A stretch of DNA of 34,223 bases from Candidatus Andersenbacteria bacterium RIFCSPHIGHO2_02_FULL_45_11. GTDB taxonomy: Bacteria; Patescibacteriota; Andersenbacteria; UBA10190. The notes beneath the pieces are model-generated. The model was given only the letters and a program-made list of their open reading frames with translations, did not search any database and was not told where the DNA came from. The stretch covers positions 12,020-46,242 of the forward strand of contig MHHP01000015.1 in the NCBI GenBank assembly GCA_001817055.1. The letters are read 5' to 3'. Within the stretch, counting starts at the first letter, position 1; each line of letters starts with the position of its first letter. This document shows positions 25,893 to 33,793 of this stretch, piece after piece. The translations under genes were made by a program, and so were the position numbers.

Positions 25893-26822
25893 TTACAGTC
25901 CCTTAAAATATTCGATAGTTTTCGTAAGCCCTTCTTCTAGTTCAATAGTTGGCTGCCAGTTTAAAAGTTTTTTGGCTAGTGTAATATCTGGTTGGCGTTG
26001 CTTGGGGTCGTCTTGTGGAAGCGGTTTATATTCGAGCGTAGAAGAAGTGCCGGTTAATGAGATAACTTTTTCCGCTAATTCTTTCATAGAAAATTCGTTT
26101 GGATTACCAAGATTTACCGGCCCGATAGATTCTTCTTGGTCCATCATGGTCATCATTCCTCGTACTAAATCGTCAACATAGCAGAATGAACGCGTTTGGC
26201 ATCCCGTACCGTAGATGGTGATAGGCTCGCCTGCAAGTGCTTGTACAATGAAGTTGCTTACAACTCGGCCGTCTTGCGGGTGCATGCGAGGGCCGTAGGT
26301 ATTAAAAATACGAATGATCCGAATATCTACCTTGTGTTCGCGGTGATAATCCATGCAGAGTGTCTCAGCTACTCGTTTGCCTTCGTCGTAACAACTGCGT
26401 GGGCCGATGGTGTTTACGTTGCCCCAATAGCTTTCCGTTTGAGGATGAACGGCAGGGTCGCCGTATACTTCTGATGTTGATGCTTGAAGGATTCGAGCGC
26501 CGCATCGCTTTGCAAGCCCCAGCATGTTAATCATGCCAGTTGTAGATGTCTTCACTGTCTTAATCGGGTTGTACTGGTAATGAATAGGCGATGCTGGGCA
26601 TGCCAAATTATACACTTGGTCAACGTCAACGCCCATAAGAGGGTGAACAATATCATGCTCAAGAAGTGTAAAATTTGGATTATCCAAATGGCGCTCAATA
26701 TTTTTCTTTTGTCCAGTAAAAAAGTTATCGACACAAATAACAGTGTCGCCACGCTCTAAGAGGCGTTCGATTAAATGGCTACCGATAAATCCTGCCCCTC
26801 CAGTTACGAGGATTTTCGCCAT
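25893..26822 (-). CDS. NAD-dependent epimerase, UDP-glucuronate decarboxylase-like
   Basis: '[34 protein letters not shown]', '[23 protein letters not shown]', '[10 protein letters not shown]', '[16 protein letters not shown]', '[10 protein letters not shown]'. Confidence 0.92.
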   Translation of the reverse strand: MAKILVTGGAGFIGSHLIERLLERGDTVICVDNFFTGQKKNIERHLDNPNFTLLEHDIVHPLMGVDVDQVYNLACPASPIHYQYNPIKTVKTSTTGMINMLGLAKRCGARILQASTSEVYGDPAVHPQTESYWGNVNTIGPRSCYDEGKRVAETLCMDYHREHKVDIRIIRIFNTYGPRMHPQDGRVVSNFIVQALAGEPITIYGTGCQTRSFCYVDDLVRGMMTMMDQEESIGPVNLGNPNEFSMKELAEKVISLTGTSSTLEYKPLPQDDPKQRQPDITLAKKLLNWQPTIELEEGLTKTIEYFKGL

Positions 26823-26825
26823 GGT

Positions 26826-27173
26826 CTACTTCTTTACCTGGTCTGTGATCTTCTCGAAGATGTCTGCGTGTTCTTGTGCCAGCTGAGAGAGAGCTTTGCG
26901 ATCCAGTGCAATGTTGTGTTTGCGAAGTCCGAATATGAATTTGGAATAGCTAAGACCGTGTTTTCGAACCGCTGCGTTAATCGTTACTTGCCATGCAGCG
27001 CGGAAGATAGCCTTTTTCTTTCGGCGATCACGGAAGGCATATTGACCAGCCTTCATTACAGCTTCTTTGGCTAGCTTAAATACTTTGCTTCTTCGGTTTC
27101 GGTATCCTTTTGCTCGTTTGATCCACTTTTTGTGGCGGGCTCGTTTAGGAACGCTTCGTGGTGCTCGTGGCAT
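26826..27173 (-). CDS. rplT: 50S ribosomal protein L20
   Basis: '[65 protein letters not shown]'. Confidence 0.96.
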   Translation of the reverse strand: MPRAPRSVPKRARHKKWIKRAKGYRNRRSKVFKLAKEAVMKAGQYAFRDRRKKKAIFRAAWQVTINAAVRKHGLSYSKFIFGLRKHNIALDRKALSQLAQEHADIFEKITDQVKK

Positions 27174-27187
27174 AGAAAAAAGAAATA

Positions 27188-27382
27188 TTATGCGTAAGGA
27201 AGAAGACGCTGAATGCGTCCAAGGTCAGTTTTGTCGACTTGATGATCATTGTGTTTGCGACGCGTTTCGTTTCCGGTATCAAGGCCGTTAAAATGGGCGA
27301 TTTTTGTGCTGCGGCGCTGAACCTTCCCTGTAGAGGATAAGAAAAATCGTTTTTTTGCTGCCTTTTTCGTCTTTTGCTTCAT
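27188..27382 (-). CDS. rpmI: 50S ribosomal protein L35
   Basis: 'MKQKTKKAAKKRFFLSSTGKVQRRS...HFNGLDTGNETRRKHNDHQVDKTDLGRIQRLLPYA'; sits between infC and rplT. Confidence 0.93.
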   Translation of the reverse strand: MKQKTKKAAKKRFFLSSTGKVQRRSTKIAHFNGLDTGNETRRKHNDHQVDKTDLGRIQRLLPYA

Positions 27383-27401
27383 AAGAGTCAATCCTACAGC
27401 C

Positions 27402-27953
27402 TCATACTATTTTCGTCAATAAGACCGTGAGGCCGTGTTGCGAGCGTCCAAATGAGTCTTCTTGTTTTGCTCCGCTCGGCACCCCCTGGATGAATTCTCG
27501 GAGTTTTTGTTCCGCTAAGTCAAACCGTTGCTTTTCTCGCCCCCTAAGGCGGATTTCCAACTTTACTTTATGGCCCTGCCCAAGGAAGTCAGCAGCTTGG
27601 TTTAGGCGCAGGTTCCAGTCATGGTCATCGGTTTTCAGGCCAATACGAATACCTTTAATGTCTTTCCCTTTGCTTTTTGCTTTTTGCTTGGCATCCTTCT
27701 TGCGTTTTTCGTAAATATGCTTGCCAAGGTCAAGGATACGGACAACAGGAGGATTGGTCTTGTCTGCAACCATAACGAGATCAGAGCCTTCATCATGGGC
27801 TTTTGCAATTGCGTCTACGGTTGACATCACGCCCAGTTGAGACCCGTCACTGCCAATTAATCGCACTTCAAGTGCGGTAATTTCATCATTGGCAGGAGGC
27901 TTTTTAATCTCCTGTTTTGGGCGATGGCGATATCGTCTTCGTCTGCTAGGCAT
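27402..27953 (-). CDS. infC: Translation initiation factor IF-3
   Basis: 'NDEITALEVRLIGSDGSQLGVMSTVDAIAKAHDEGSDLVMVADKTNPPVVRILDLGKHIYEKRKK'. Confidence 0.96.
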   Translation of the reverse strand: MPSRRRRYRHRPKQEIKKPPANDEITALEVRLIGSDGSQLGVMSTVDAIAKAHDEGSDLVMVADKTNPPVVRILDLGKHIYEKRKKDAKQKAKSKGKDIKGIRIGLKTDDHDWNLRLNQAADFLGQGHKVKLEIRLRGREKQRFDLAEQKLREFIQGVPSGAKQEDSFGRSQHGLTVLLTKIV

Positions 27954-28098
27954 AGGGACTATACTACTATTTTAGGGTGATAAAAGCAATATTTTGACAT
28001 ATTCGCTATTCTTGATATTCTGAAATCCGCACTCCAACTACATAGTATCGAAGAAGAGGGGTGTTTTTTGTTTGTTCTTTACCAGGAGGAATGAAAGT

Positions 28099-28392
28099 AT
28101 GTGCCTTGTTCGTATACCCAGCCCAGGTGAGTTTCTGAATATTGCAGACGTGCTGCTCGTGAGCCGTAACGAGTTTGGCAGTGCTACCATTACGGTACTT
28201 GCAACAAGCGATCCGGGAGCTATCGATCCGGGGTACATGATTGTGAAGCTACTCAATGAATTTGTAGATACAGGGACGTTTCATCTGTTGAGAGTGATAT
28301 CATGTGAACACGTTCACGTGTTTGCGCACCCCTCCAGTCCACATCTGCAAGAATTGGCGAGGCTTCTTGCTCAGGCTGCGCTATTCCTGTAG
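28099..28392 (+). CDS. Small orphan protein, possible HypC-like/OB-like fold (tentative)
   Basis: AGGAGG upstream of ATG 28099; 'MCLVRIPSPGEFLNIADVLLVSRNEFGSATITVLATSDPGAIDPGYMIVKLLNEFVD'; terminator follows. Confidence 0.5.
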   Translation: MCLVRIPSPGEFLNIADVLLVSRNEFGSATITVLATSDPGAIDPGYMIVKLLNEFVDTGTFHLLRVISCEHVHVFAHPSSPHLQELARLLAQAALFL

Positions 28393-28404
28393 CCGTTGCT
28401 TATT

Positions 28405-28435
28405 GGTCCGTTGCTTTGCTTCGGACCATTTTTTT
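28405..28435 (+). terminator. Rho-independent terminator
   Basis: GGTCCGttgctttgcttCGGACC then a T-run. Confidence 0.8.
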
Positions 28436-28440
28436 ACTAT

Positions 28441-28469
28441 AAAAAAGACCGAGTAGATTTTGCTCGGTC
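28441..28469 (-). terminator. Rho-independent terminator, opposite strand
   Basis: Minus strand GACCGAGcaaaatctaCTCGGTC then TTTTTT. Confidence 0.85.
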
Positions 28470-28480
28470 GAGAAAGTTTT

Positions 28481-28831
28481 TCATAGCTCTAGCATGGGTC
28501 CTTTGCGTAACCAATCGTTTTCTTCTGGCGGTGAGCTACTTTCTTTCTGCGGTTTTTGGGGTGGTGCGAGAAAGTTTGTGAATTGCAGCATCTCGCTTAC
28601 TTTCATGTTTTCGTCTAGTTCTTGCATTGCCTGGTGTATGAGTCGTTTGTCTATCGTGTAACTGCGCAATAGCCATCGCAGCTTCGCGATTGGGGCAGTG
28701 TTTTCAGATCCTTTTTCGGCCTGATCTAGATCATCCCTAGTTAGGAATGCTGTATGAAACAGGCGGGCTAGAACGCATGCAGCCGTTTCTTGATACTGAG
28801 CGTCCAGGTCTTGAATGCTGAGAAGTGACAT
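28481..28831 (-). CDS. Small orphan protein (116 aa), unknown function
   Basis: GGAG upstream of ATG, consensus sigma70 promoter upstream and terminator downstream. Confidence 0.65.
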   Translation of the reverse strand: MSLLSIQDLDAQYQETAACVLARLFHTAFLTRDDLDQAEKGSENTAPIAKLRWLLRSYTIDKRLIHQAMQELDENMKVSEMLQFTNFLAPPQKPQKESSSPPEENDWLRKGPMLEL

Positions 28832-28925
28832 GGCTAGTCTCCAAAAGAAGTGGGCGAAGATGTGAACTTTTGAAAGGGCATCAAGAGCGAACGCTCCAGC
28901 TTAGCCGCTACGGACTAAACGCCCT

Positions 28926-28955
28926 ATTATACACACCCCTTTGCGAGATTGTCAA
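28926..28955 (-). promoter_or_regulatory. Consensus sigma70-type promoter
   Basis: Minus strand TTGACA-N18-TATAAT. Confidence 0.85.
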
Positions 28956-29007
28956 TTATCAATTTTTTCTTCTTGCGAATAACTTTGTATATGGGAATGC
29001 TAGTAGT

Positions 29008-29244
29008 ATGAACACATCAACTCGCGTTCACACAAACACCAAACAAATATTGAACCTTCTTGATAAGCGGCCGTTGTCGTTTCAAGAGCTCGCGAGGAGG
29101 GTACATGAAAGCGACGAAGTGCTTTCAGAAGATATTAACGAATTAGTGCATGAAGGCGTGGTCGCCATGCGCTTTCATAATCATCATGTCACGTATAGGG
29201 TAAAGAAAATCCCGCCTCTCAAGAAAACTTGGGGCGGGGGTTAG
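29008..29244 (+). CDS. Small winged-helix-like putative DNA-binding protein (78 aa)
   Basis: 'NTKQILNLLDKRPLSFQELARRVHESDEVLSEDINELVHEGVVAMRFHNHHVTYRVKK' has HTH plus wing pattern; start 29008 preferred over 28825. Confidence 0.55.
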   Translation: MNTSTRVHTNTKQILNLLDKRPLSFQELARRVHESDEVLSEDINELVHEGVVAMRFHNHHVTYRVKKIPPLKKTWGGG

Positions 29245-29717
29245 GTTGCGATGAAGCACGGACGCGTTTCTTCCTGCTGTATTGTGAGTTCTTGAAGGAA
29301 GAGCGGGCGATGATTGCAGTTCTGGAATACCACTTCGTGGTATTGCGAAATCTGTGTTAGCTCGAGTTCGTTTCTTGCATCCTTAAGTGCGAGCCCGGTA
29401 TGCGGTGCCAATACGTAATGGTACGGATGTCGAGCGAAGGTTTTTCGTAGACGTCCCAAGTTGTCGTATTGCCGGTGCACAATCAGTTCTTCGATTTCGA
29501 ACAAGGTTGCACGCACTGTGGGCTCCCTACAAAAAAGGCCGACTTCCTCAACGAGTGTTGCTCGGGCGCATTCCCATTGTGATTTATTAGAAGGTGCCAA
29601 GTGATTCAGGGTTTTCTGGCACTGGGCGATTGCTTGTTGCGTGTTTCGAGCGCTGATAAAAGTTACCAGGTTACCGTTGAAATAGTTCAGATGAAATCGA
29701 TATGCATGCAAAGACAT
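29241..29717 (-). CDS. Orphan protein (158 aa), unknown function
   Basis: Shine-Dalgarno AAAGGAGGTGG before ATG 29717; promoter upstream. Confidence 0.65.
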   Translation of the reverse strand: MSLHAYRFHLNYFNGNLVTFISARNTQQAIAQCQKTLNHLAPSNKSQWECARATLVEEVGLFCREPTVRATLFEIEELIVHRQYDNLGRLRKTFARHPYHYVLAPHTGLALKDARNELELTQISQYHEVVFQNCNHRPLFLQELTIQQEETRPCFIAT

Positions 29718-29794
29718 TATCCACCTCCTTTCTAGGTTCTTACTTGATGTGAAAGGTGCAATAGGTATCAAGCGTTCAAGCTTGATTTGCGCCT

Positions 29795-29823
29795 ACTATA
29801 TACCCAGTAGAATTGTGTGTAAA
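29795..29823 (-). promoter_or_regulatory. Sigma70-type promoter for the 29717 gene
   Basis: Minus strand TTTACA-N17-TATAGT. Confidence 0.75.
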
Positions 29824-29842
29824 TAATGCCTGGACGCTAATG

Positions 29843-30239
29843 TGGATATGGGCGGAATTGAACCGCCGTGGCAAACGCTATTCCATCATCTTCTCCGTGT
29901 GCAGCTGTTTTAAAGTACGTATGAGTGTGCAAGAAACAGCAAAGACACATTCATCCGCGCAGTGAAGTGCAGTTCGTATTTCCCTATCACTACAGTAGAG
30001 AAATTATATCCGTCTGAATTGCACCGAACGAACATCCGACGGATGACGTAAGTCGATGGCACTGGAATTTACGCCAATGCTGTCGCAAATGAAGGTGCGA
30101 ATGCGTTAGCAAAAGCAGTCTTCACGCGAGATACGAAGTTTGCACGTAACTAGTGAATTGAAGAGTTTTGCGTGTGCCCAATTCAACACACGACACGCTA
30201 ATAGATGGAAGGAACACTTGCTCGAGGCCTAGCATACCC
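29843..30239 (-). ncRNA. ssrA: tmRNA (one-piece, CCA not encoded)
   Basis: Acceptor stem GGGTATG (30239-30233) pairs with CATATCC (29850-29844); T-arm GGCGG-TTCAATT-CCGCC; 5' GGCCTCGA; tag frame 30143-30069 reads ANFVSRVKTAFANAFAPSFATALA*. Confidence 0.9.
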
Positions 30240-30247
30240 GAATCCCT

Positions 30248-30276
30248 ACTGTACTGTATATTGACAAATTATGCAA
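30248..30276 (-). promoter_or_regulatory. tmRNA promoter
   Basis: Minus strand TTGCAT-N17-TACAGT, about 8 nt before the inferred tmRNA 5' end. Confidence 0.65.
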
Positions 30277-30297
30277 GTTTTATTCCGCATACTGTGC

Positions 30298-30303
30298 TAG
30301 TAT
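30298..30303 (+). promoter_or_regulatory. Extended -10 box TGC-TAGTAT, 6 nt before obg ATG
   Basis: tgcTAGTATgtcttcATG. Confidence 0.5.
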
Positions 30304-30309
30304 GTCTTC

Positions 30310-31287
30310 ATGTTAATAGATGAAGTAACGGTGCATTTTAAGGCAGGTGCGGGTGGGCGCGGTGCTGTTGAGTTTAATCGGACAAAGATGGCGCTGGGCC
30401 CTGTGGGAGGTTCTGGTGGTAATGGTGCATCTATTTATTTGGAAGGGGCTTCTGATATTACGGCGTTGGCGTATCTTGCAGGCCGTAAAATAGTGCAAGC
30501 GGAAGATGGCGTCCGTGGCCATGGGCAATTAACCGATGGACCTGATGGAAAAGATGTGATCATTCAGGTGCCGAATAGTACGCGTGTGATTACTGTTGAA
30601 ACGGGAGAGGCTCGTGAGATTACCGGTATTGGTGAGCGACTGTTAATAGCCGCAGGCGGTAGGGGAGGCCGTGGGAACTATAAGTTTAGGTCATCTATTC
30701 ATACGTCGCCCGTTAAATACGAAGAAGGGCGAGCTGGTGAAGAAGTAACGCTTCGCTTAGAGCTGCGCCTGATCGCGAGTATCGGATTAGTGGGGCTGCC
30801 GAATGCGGGCAAGTCGAGTTTGCTCAATCAACTCACCGCTGCGCACTCTAAGGTTGGCAATTATCCGTTCACGACACTCGAGCCAAGTCTTGGTTCATAC
30901 TACGGACTCGTCATTGCAGATATTCCGGGGCTCATTGAAGGCGCGGCTACGGGCAAGGGGCTTGGCGTGAAGTTCTTGAAACACATTGAGCGTACAAAAA
31001 CGCTGTTTCATTTAGTGTCTGCGGAATCTGATGATGTGGTGCGTGATTACAATATTATTCGCAGCGAGCTTGGGAAATATAATCCGGAACTTTTGGAGAA
31101 GCGTGAATACGTATTCTTGTCCCACTCCGATATGGTTGATGCGGATGTACTGAAAGAGAGGCTGAGGCAGTTAAAAAAAGTCAGCAAAAGCGTTGCGCCA
31201 TTATCTATTATTGACGACAGCACTTTGAAAGAAGTGAAGAAAATATTAAATGAAATTAAAACGAACGAAGGAATCCTTGACGCATAA
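30310..31287 (+). CDS. obg: Obg-family GTPase
   Basis: Obg Gly-rich N-term 'FKAGAGGRGAVEFNRTKMALGPVGGSGGNGASIYLEG', 'LLIAAGGRGGRGNYKF', G1 'GLPNAGKSS', G3 'DIPGLIEGA'. Confidence 0.94.
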   Translation: MLIDEVTVHFKAGAGGRGAVEFNRTKMALGPVGGSGGNGASIYLEGASDITALAYLAGRKIVQAEDGVRGHGQLTDGPDGKDVIIQVPNSTRVITVETGEAREITGIGERLLIAAGGRGGRGNYKFRSSIHTSPVKYEEGRAGEEVTLRLELRLIASIGLVGLPNAGKSSLLNQLTAAHSKVGNYPFTTLEPSLGSYYGLVIADIPGLIEGAATGKGLGVKFLKHIERTKTLFHLVSAESDDVVRDYNIIRSELGKYNPELLEKREYVFLSHSDMVDADVLKERLRQLKKVSKSVAPLSIIDDSTLKEVKKILNEIKTNEGILDA

Positions 31288-31355
31288 AAATAGTCCGAGC
31301 GTCAATACCCCCTCATCTTGACCCTATATATATAAGGGAGTACCGTAAAGAGGTT

Positions 31356-31379
31356 CACTCGCTGTTCGCGAGTGTTTTT
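31356..31379 (+). terminator. Rho-independent terminator after obg
   Basis: CACTCGC tgttc GCGAGTG TTTTT. Confidence 0.85.
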
Positions 31380-31401
31380 AATGAATGGATAGTTGTGCAT
31401 T

Positions 31402-31740
31402 ATGACCATGATGAAAAAAACGTTGCTCGATAGCGTGCGAGAAGTTGAGAAGGAAGCTGCACACCTGCTTCAGCGTGCAAAGGAAGCTGCTGACGAGGAA
31501 ATTGCCGAGATTAGAAAAAAGGCAGACTTAGAGCGTAGCGCAGTAGAAGAGCGAGCGGCGCAAACTACCCTAAATGTTATAGATGAACGTGTGCGTATGG
31601 CCGAAGAAGAAGCAAACCGAATTCGGGAAAACGCATCGAAGGCAGTGAATGAAATTCATATCGTTGCACGTAGAAATCGAGACAAGGCGATTGCAAAGGC
31701 AAAAGAGTTTTTGCGCAGTGAGTACGGCATATCCCTATAG
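31402..31740 (+). CDS. V/A-type ATPase peripheral stalk subunit (G/H-like coiled coil)
   Basis: 'SVREVEKEAAHLLQRAKEAADEEIAEIRKKADLERSAVEERAAQ', adjacent to subunit I. Listed start 31393 is TTG; ATG at 31402. Confidence 0.75.
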   Translation: MTMMKKTLLDSVREVEKEAAHLLQRAKEAADEEIAEIRKKADLERSAVEERAAQTTLNVIDERVRMAEEEANRIRENASKAVNEIHIVARRNRDKAIAKAKEFLRSEYGISL

Positions 31741-31746
31741 ATACCT

Positions 31747-33750
31747 ATGATTGCAGAAATGAGTAAGACTACTATCGCAATTCCTCGCTCACAGCGGGAG
31801 GGTCTCTTACAGTTTTTGCAAGAAGAATCGGTACTGCACATTATTGAGCATGATGAGGTGCTTCGCGATCAAGTACAAGAGTCAACGGACACTTCGTATC
31901 ATTTAGCGCAGCTGCAGCTTACGCTTGAGTTTATTGCGCGTATGAAAAAAGAGTTGGAGATACACGCTTCGCGCAGCTTGAAAAATTTGTTTGCAAGAAA
32001 GCCACTTGCATCCCTTGTTGATTTAGAGAGGGTTGCAATAGATGTTGAAATTCCAAGTTTGATTCAAACCGTGCAGCACATCAACGATGAGCTGGTATCG
32101 CTCGACGCTCGTATGGTGGAGGTGAGAGATTCTTTGCGCTGCCTTGATCCATGGGCTTCGCTGCTATTGTATGCGCAAGACGCTGATATGTTGCATACAA
32201 CACTGATCCATCACTTATTGATCGTATCCGCTAGGGATGAGCGTGAAGTTTTGGATGCGCTAGAGACGATTCCTACTGCGATATGGCAAGTAGTGCACCG
32301 CGATTCATCAAAGAACAGAGTGACTGTATATCTTGAATTCGTTGCACATAGTAATGATGCTGCGTTTGTCGAAGAGGTTGAGCAGCGCCTTGATGCAACG
32401 CTTGTGACTCTCCCCGTTGCGCAAGAAGAATCCATCGCAGGAAAGCATGCTGCGCTTGTGCGCGAGGAACAGATGCTCATGAAGAAACGCGTAGCAGTGC
32501 TTGCACAGGCGCGGGGCATTGTTGCTCGTGAACGTGATATTTTGTTTGCGTATGATGCTGTATTGCACCGAGAAGAGCGTGAACGAGTATCTTCCGCAGC
32601 CTGGCATTCATCCTATACTGTGGTTATATCCGGATGGGTTCCAACTACGTGGGCAGCACTTTTTACCAAGCGCCTCGCTGACGTCTTCCCTGATGCTGCG
32701 GTTGAGATGAGTAGTCCTGAGGCGCAGGATAAGGCGCCGATATTATTTCAGAACAATTCGTTGGTGCGACCATTTGAAGTTGTGACGGATTTATATGGTA
32801 AACCCGCGTATCATGAGCTGGACCCTACGGGGCCGCTCGCATTATTCTTTTTGATTTCGTTTGCATTGGCGCTTACCGATGCCGGGTATGGCGTATTGAT
32901 TATGATTGCAACACTTATTGCAGAAAAGTTTTTTCGTCTTAAGCGCGATATGCAGAAGATGATGCGCCTTCTCTTTTTCGGTGGAGCAATGACAGTTGTT
33001 ATGGGCGCGCTTACGGGCGGGTGGTTCAGTATTAATTTGGACATGCTTTCCGATGGTGTTGCGAAGGACGTACTTTTGGGAGTTAAGTTGCTAGATCCGC
33101 TCAAGCAGCCGATGTTGTTTTTGGGCATCATCTTTGGTTTTGGAGTAGTGCAGCTTCTGTATGCGTGGATTGTGCGTGGGCTGTATCATTGGAAGAGAGG
33201 CGAGAAAAACATTGCCATCATGGATGATTTTTCGTGGGTCGTACTTGTTATCACTATTATTCTTTCGATTGCATCTTCAAAAGGTTTCTTATTTGAATCT
33301 CTTGCGCTTGAATTGCAATGGCTTATGTATGCAGCATTTGCGTTCATCGTTATAACACAGGGGCGAGCGAGCAAAAACATTTTTCTACGTATCGGCGTTG
33401 GATTACTTAGTTTGAATGGACTCATTGCGTTTGTAAGTGATATGTTAAGCTATTCACGCCTTCTGGCACTGGGCCTGGCTACCGGTATTATTGGCCTTGT
33501 GGTCAATCTTATTGCATCTATGGTGCATGAGAGTATTCCGGTTGTGGGAGTAGTGCTGGCAGGCGTTGTTCTTATAGTTGGACATGTGTTCAACTTGGGT
33601 ATCAATGCGCTTGGAGCGTTTATTCACTCCGGCCGCCTTCAGTTTGTGGAGTTCTTCCCCAAATTTTTGGAAGGGGGCGGAGTGGCGTTTCGGCCATTCG
33701 GACGAGTCGGCAAGCATGTTGATGATCCGAGAGATTTTAGCAGGGTGTAG
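31747..33750 (+). CDS. V/A-type ATPase subunit I (a-subunit)
   Basis: Soluble N-term plus multi-TM C-term 'ELDPTGPLALFFLISFALALTDAGYGVLIM', 'MLSYSRLLALGLATGIIGLVVN', 'VFNLGINALGAFIHSGRLQFVEFFPKFLEGGGVAFRPF'. Confidence 0.94.
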   Translation: MIAEMSKTTIAIPRSQREGLLQFLQEESVLHIIEHDEVLRDQVQESTDTSYHLAQLQLTLEFIARMKKELEIHASRSLKNLFARKPLASLVDLERVAIDVEIPSLIQTVQHINDELVSLDARMVEVRDSLRCLDPWASLLLYAQDADMLHTTLIHHLLIVSARDEREVLDALETIPTAIWQVVHRDSSKNRVTVYLEFVAHSNDAAFVEEVEQRLDATLVTLPVAQEESIAGKHAALVREEQMLMKKRVAVLAQARGIVARERDILFAYDAVLHREERERVSSAAWHSSYTVVISGWVPTTWAALFTKRLADVFPDAAVEMSSPEAQDKAPILFQNNSLVRPFEVVTDLYGKPAYHELDPTGPLALFFLISFALALTDAGYGVLIMIATLIAEKFFRLKRDMQKMMRLLFFGGAMTVVMGALTGGWFSINLDMLSDGVAKDVLLGVKLLDPLKQPMLFLGIIFGFGVVQLLYAWIVRGLYHWKRGEKNIAIMDDFSWVVLVITIILSIASSKGFLFESLALELQWLMYAAFAFIVITQGRASKNIFLRIGVGLLSLNGLIAFVSDMLSYSRLLALGLATGIIGLVVNLIASMVHESIPVVGVVLAGVVLIVGHVFNLGINALGAFIHSGRLQFVEFFPKFLEGGGVAFRPFGRVGKHVDDPRDFSRV

Positions 33751-33793
33751 TAAAGAGTATGTTTATTTCATTTATTATTAATTTCATTATTCT

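Noticed and set aside
29844-29870. Possible tRNA gene (T-arm GGCGGTTCAATTCCGCC)
   Set aside because: No anticodon/D-arm nearby; the partner acceptor strand is ~390 nt away, which identifies it as tmRNA.
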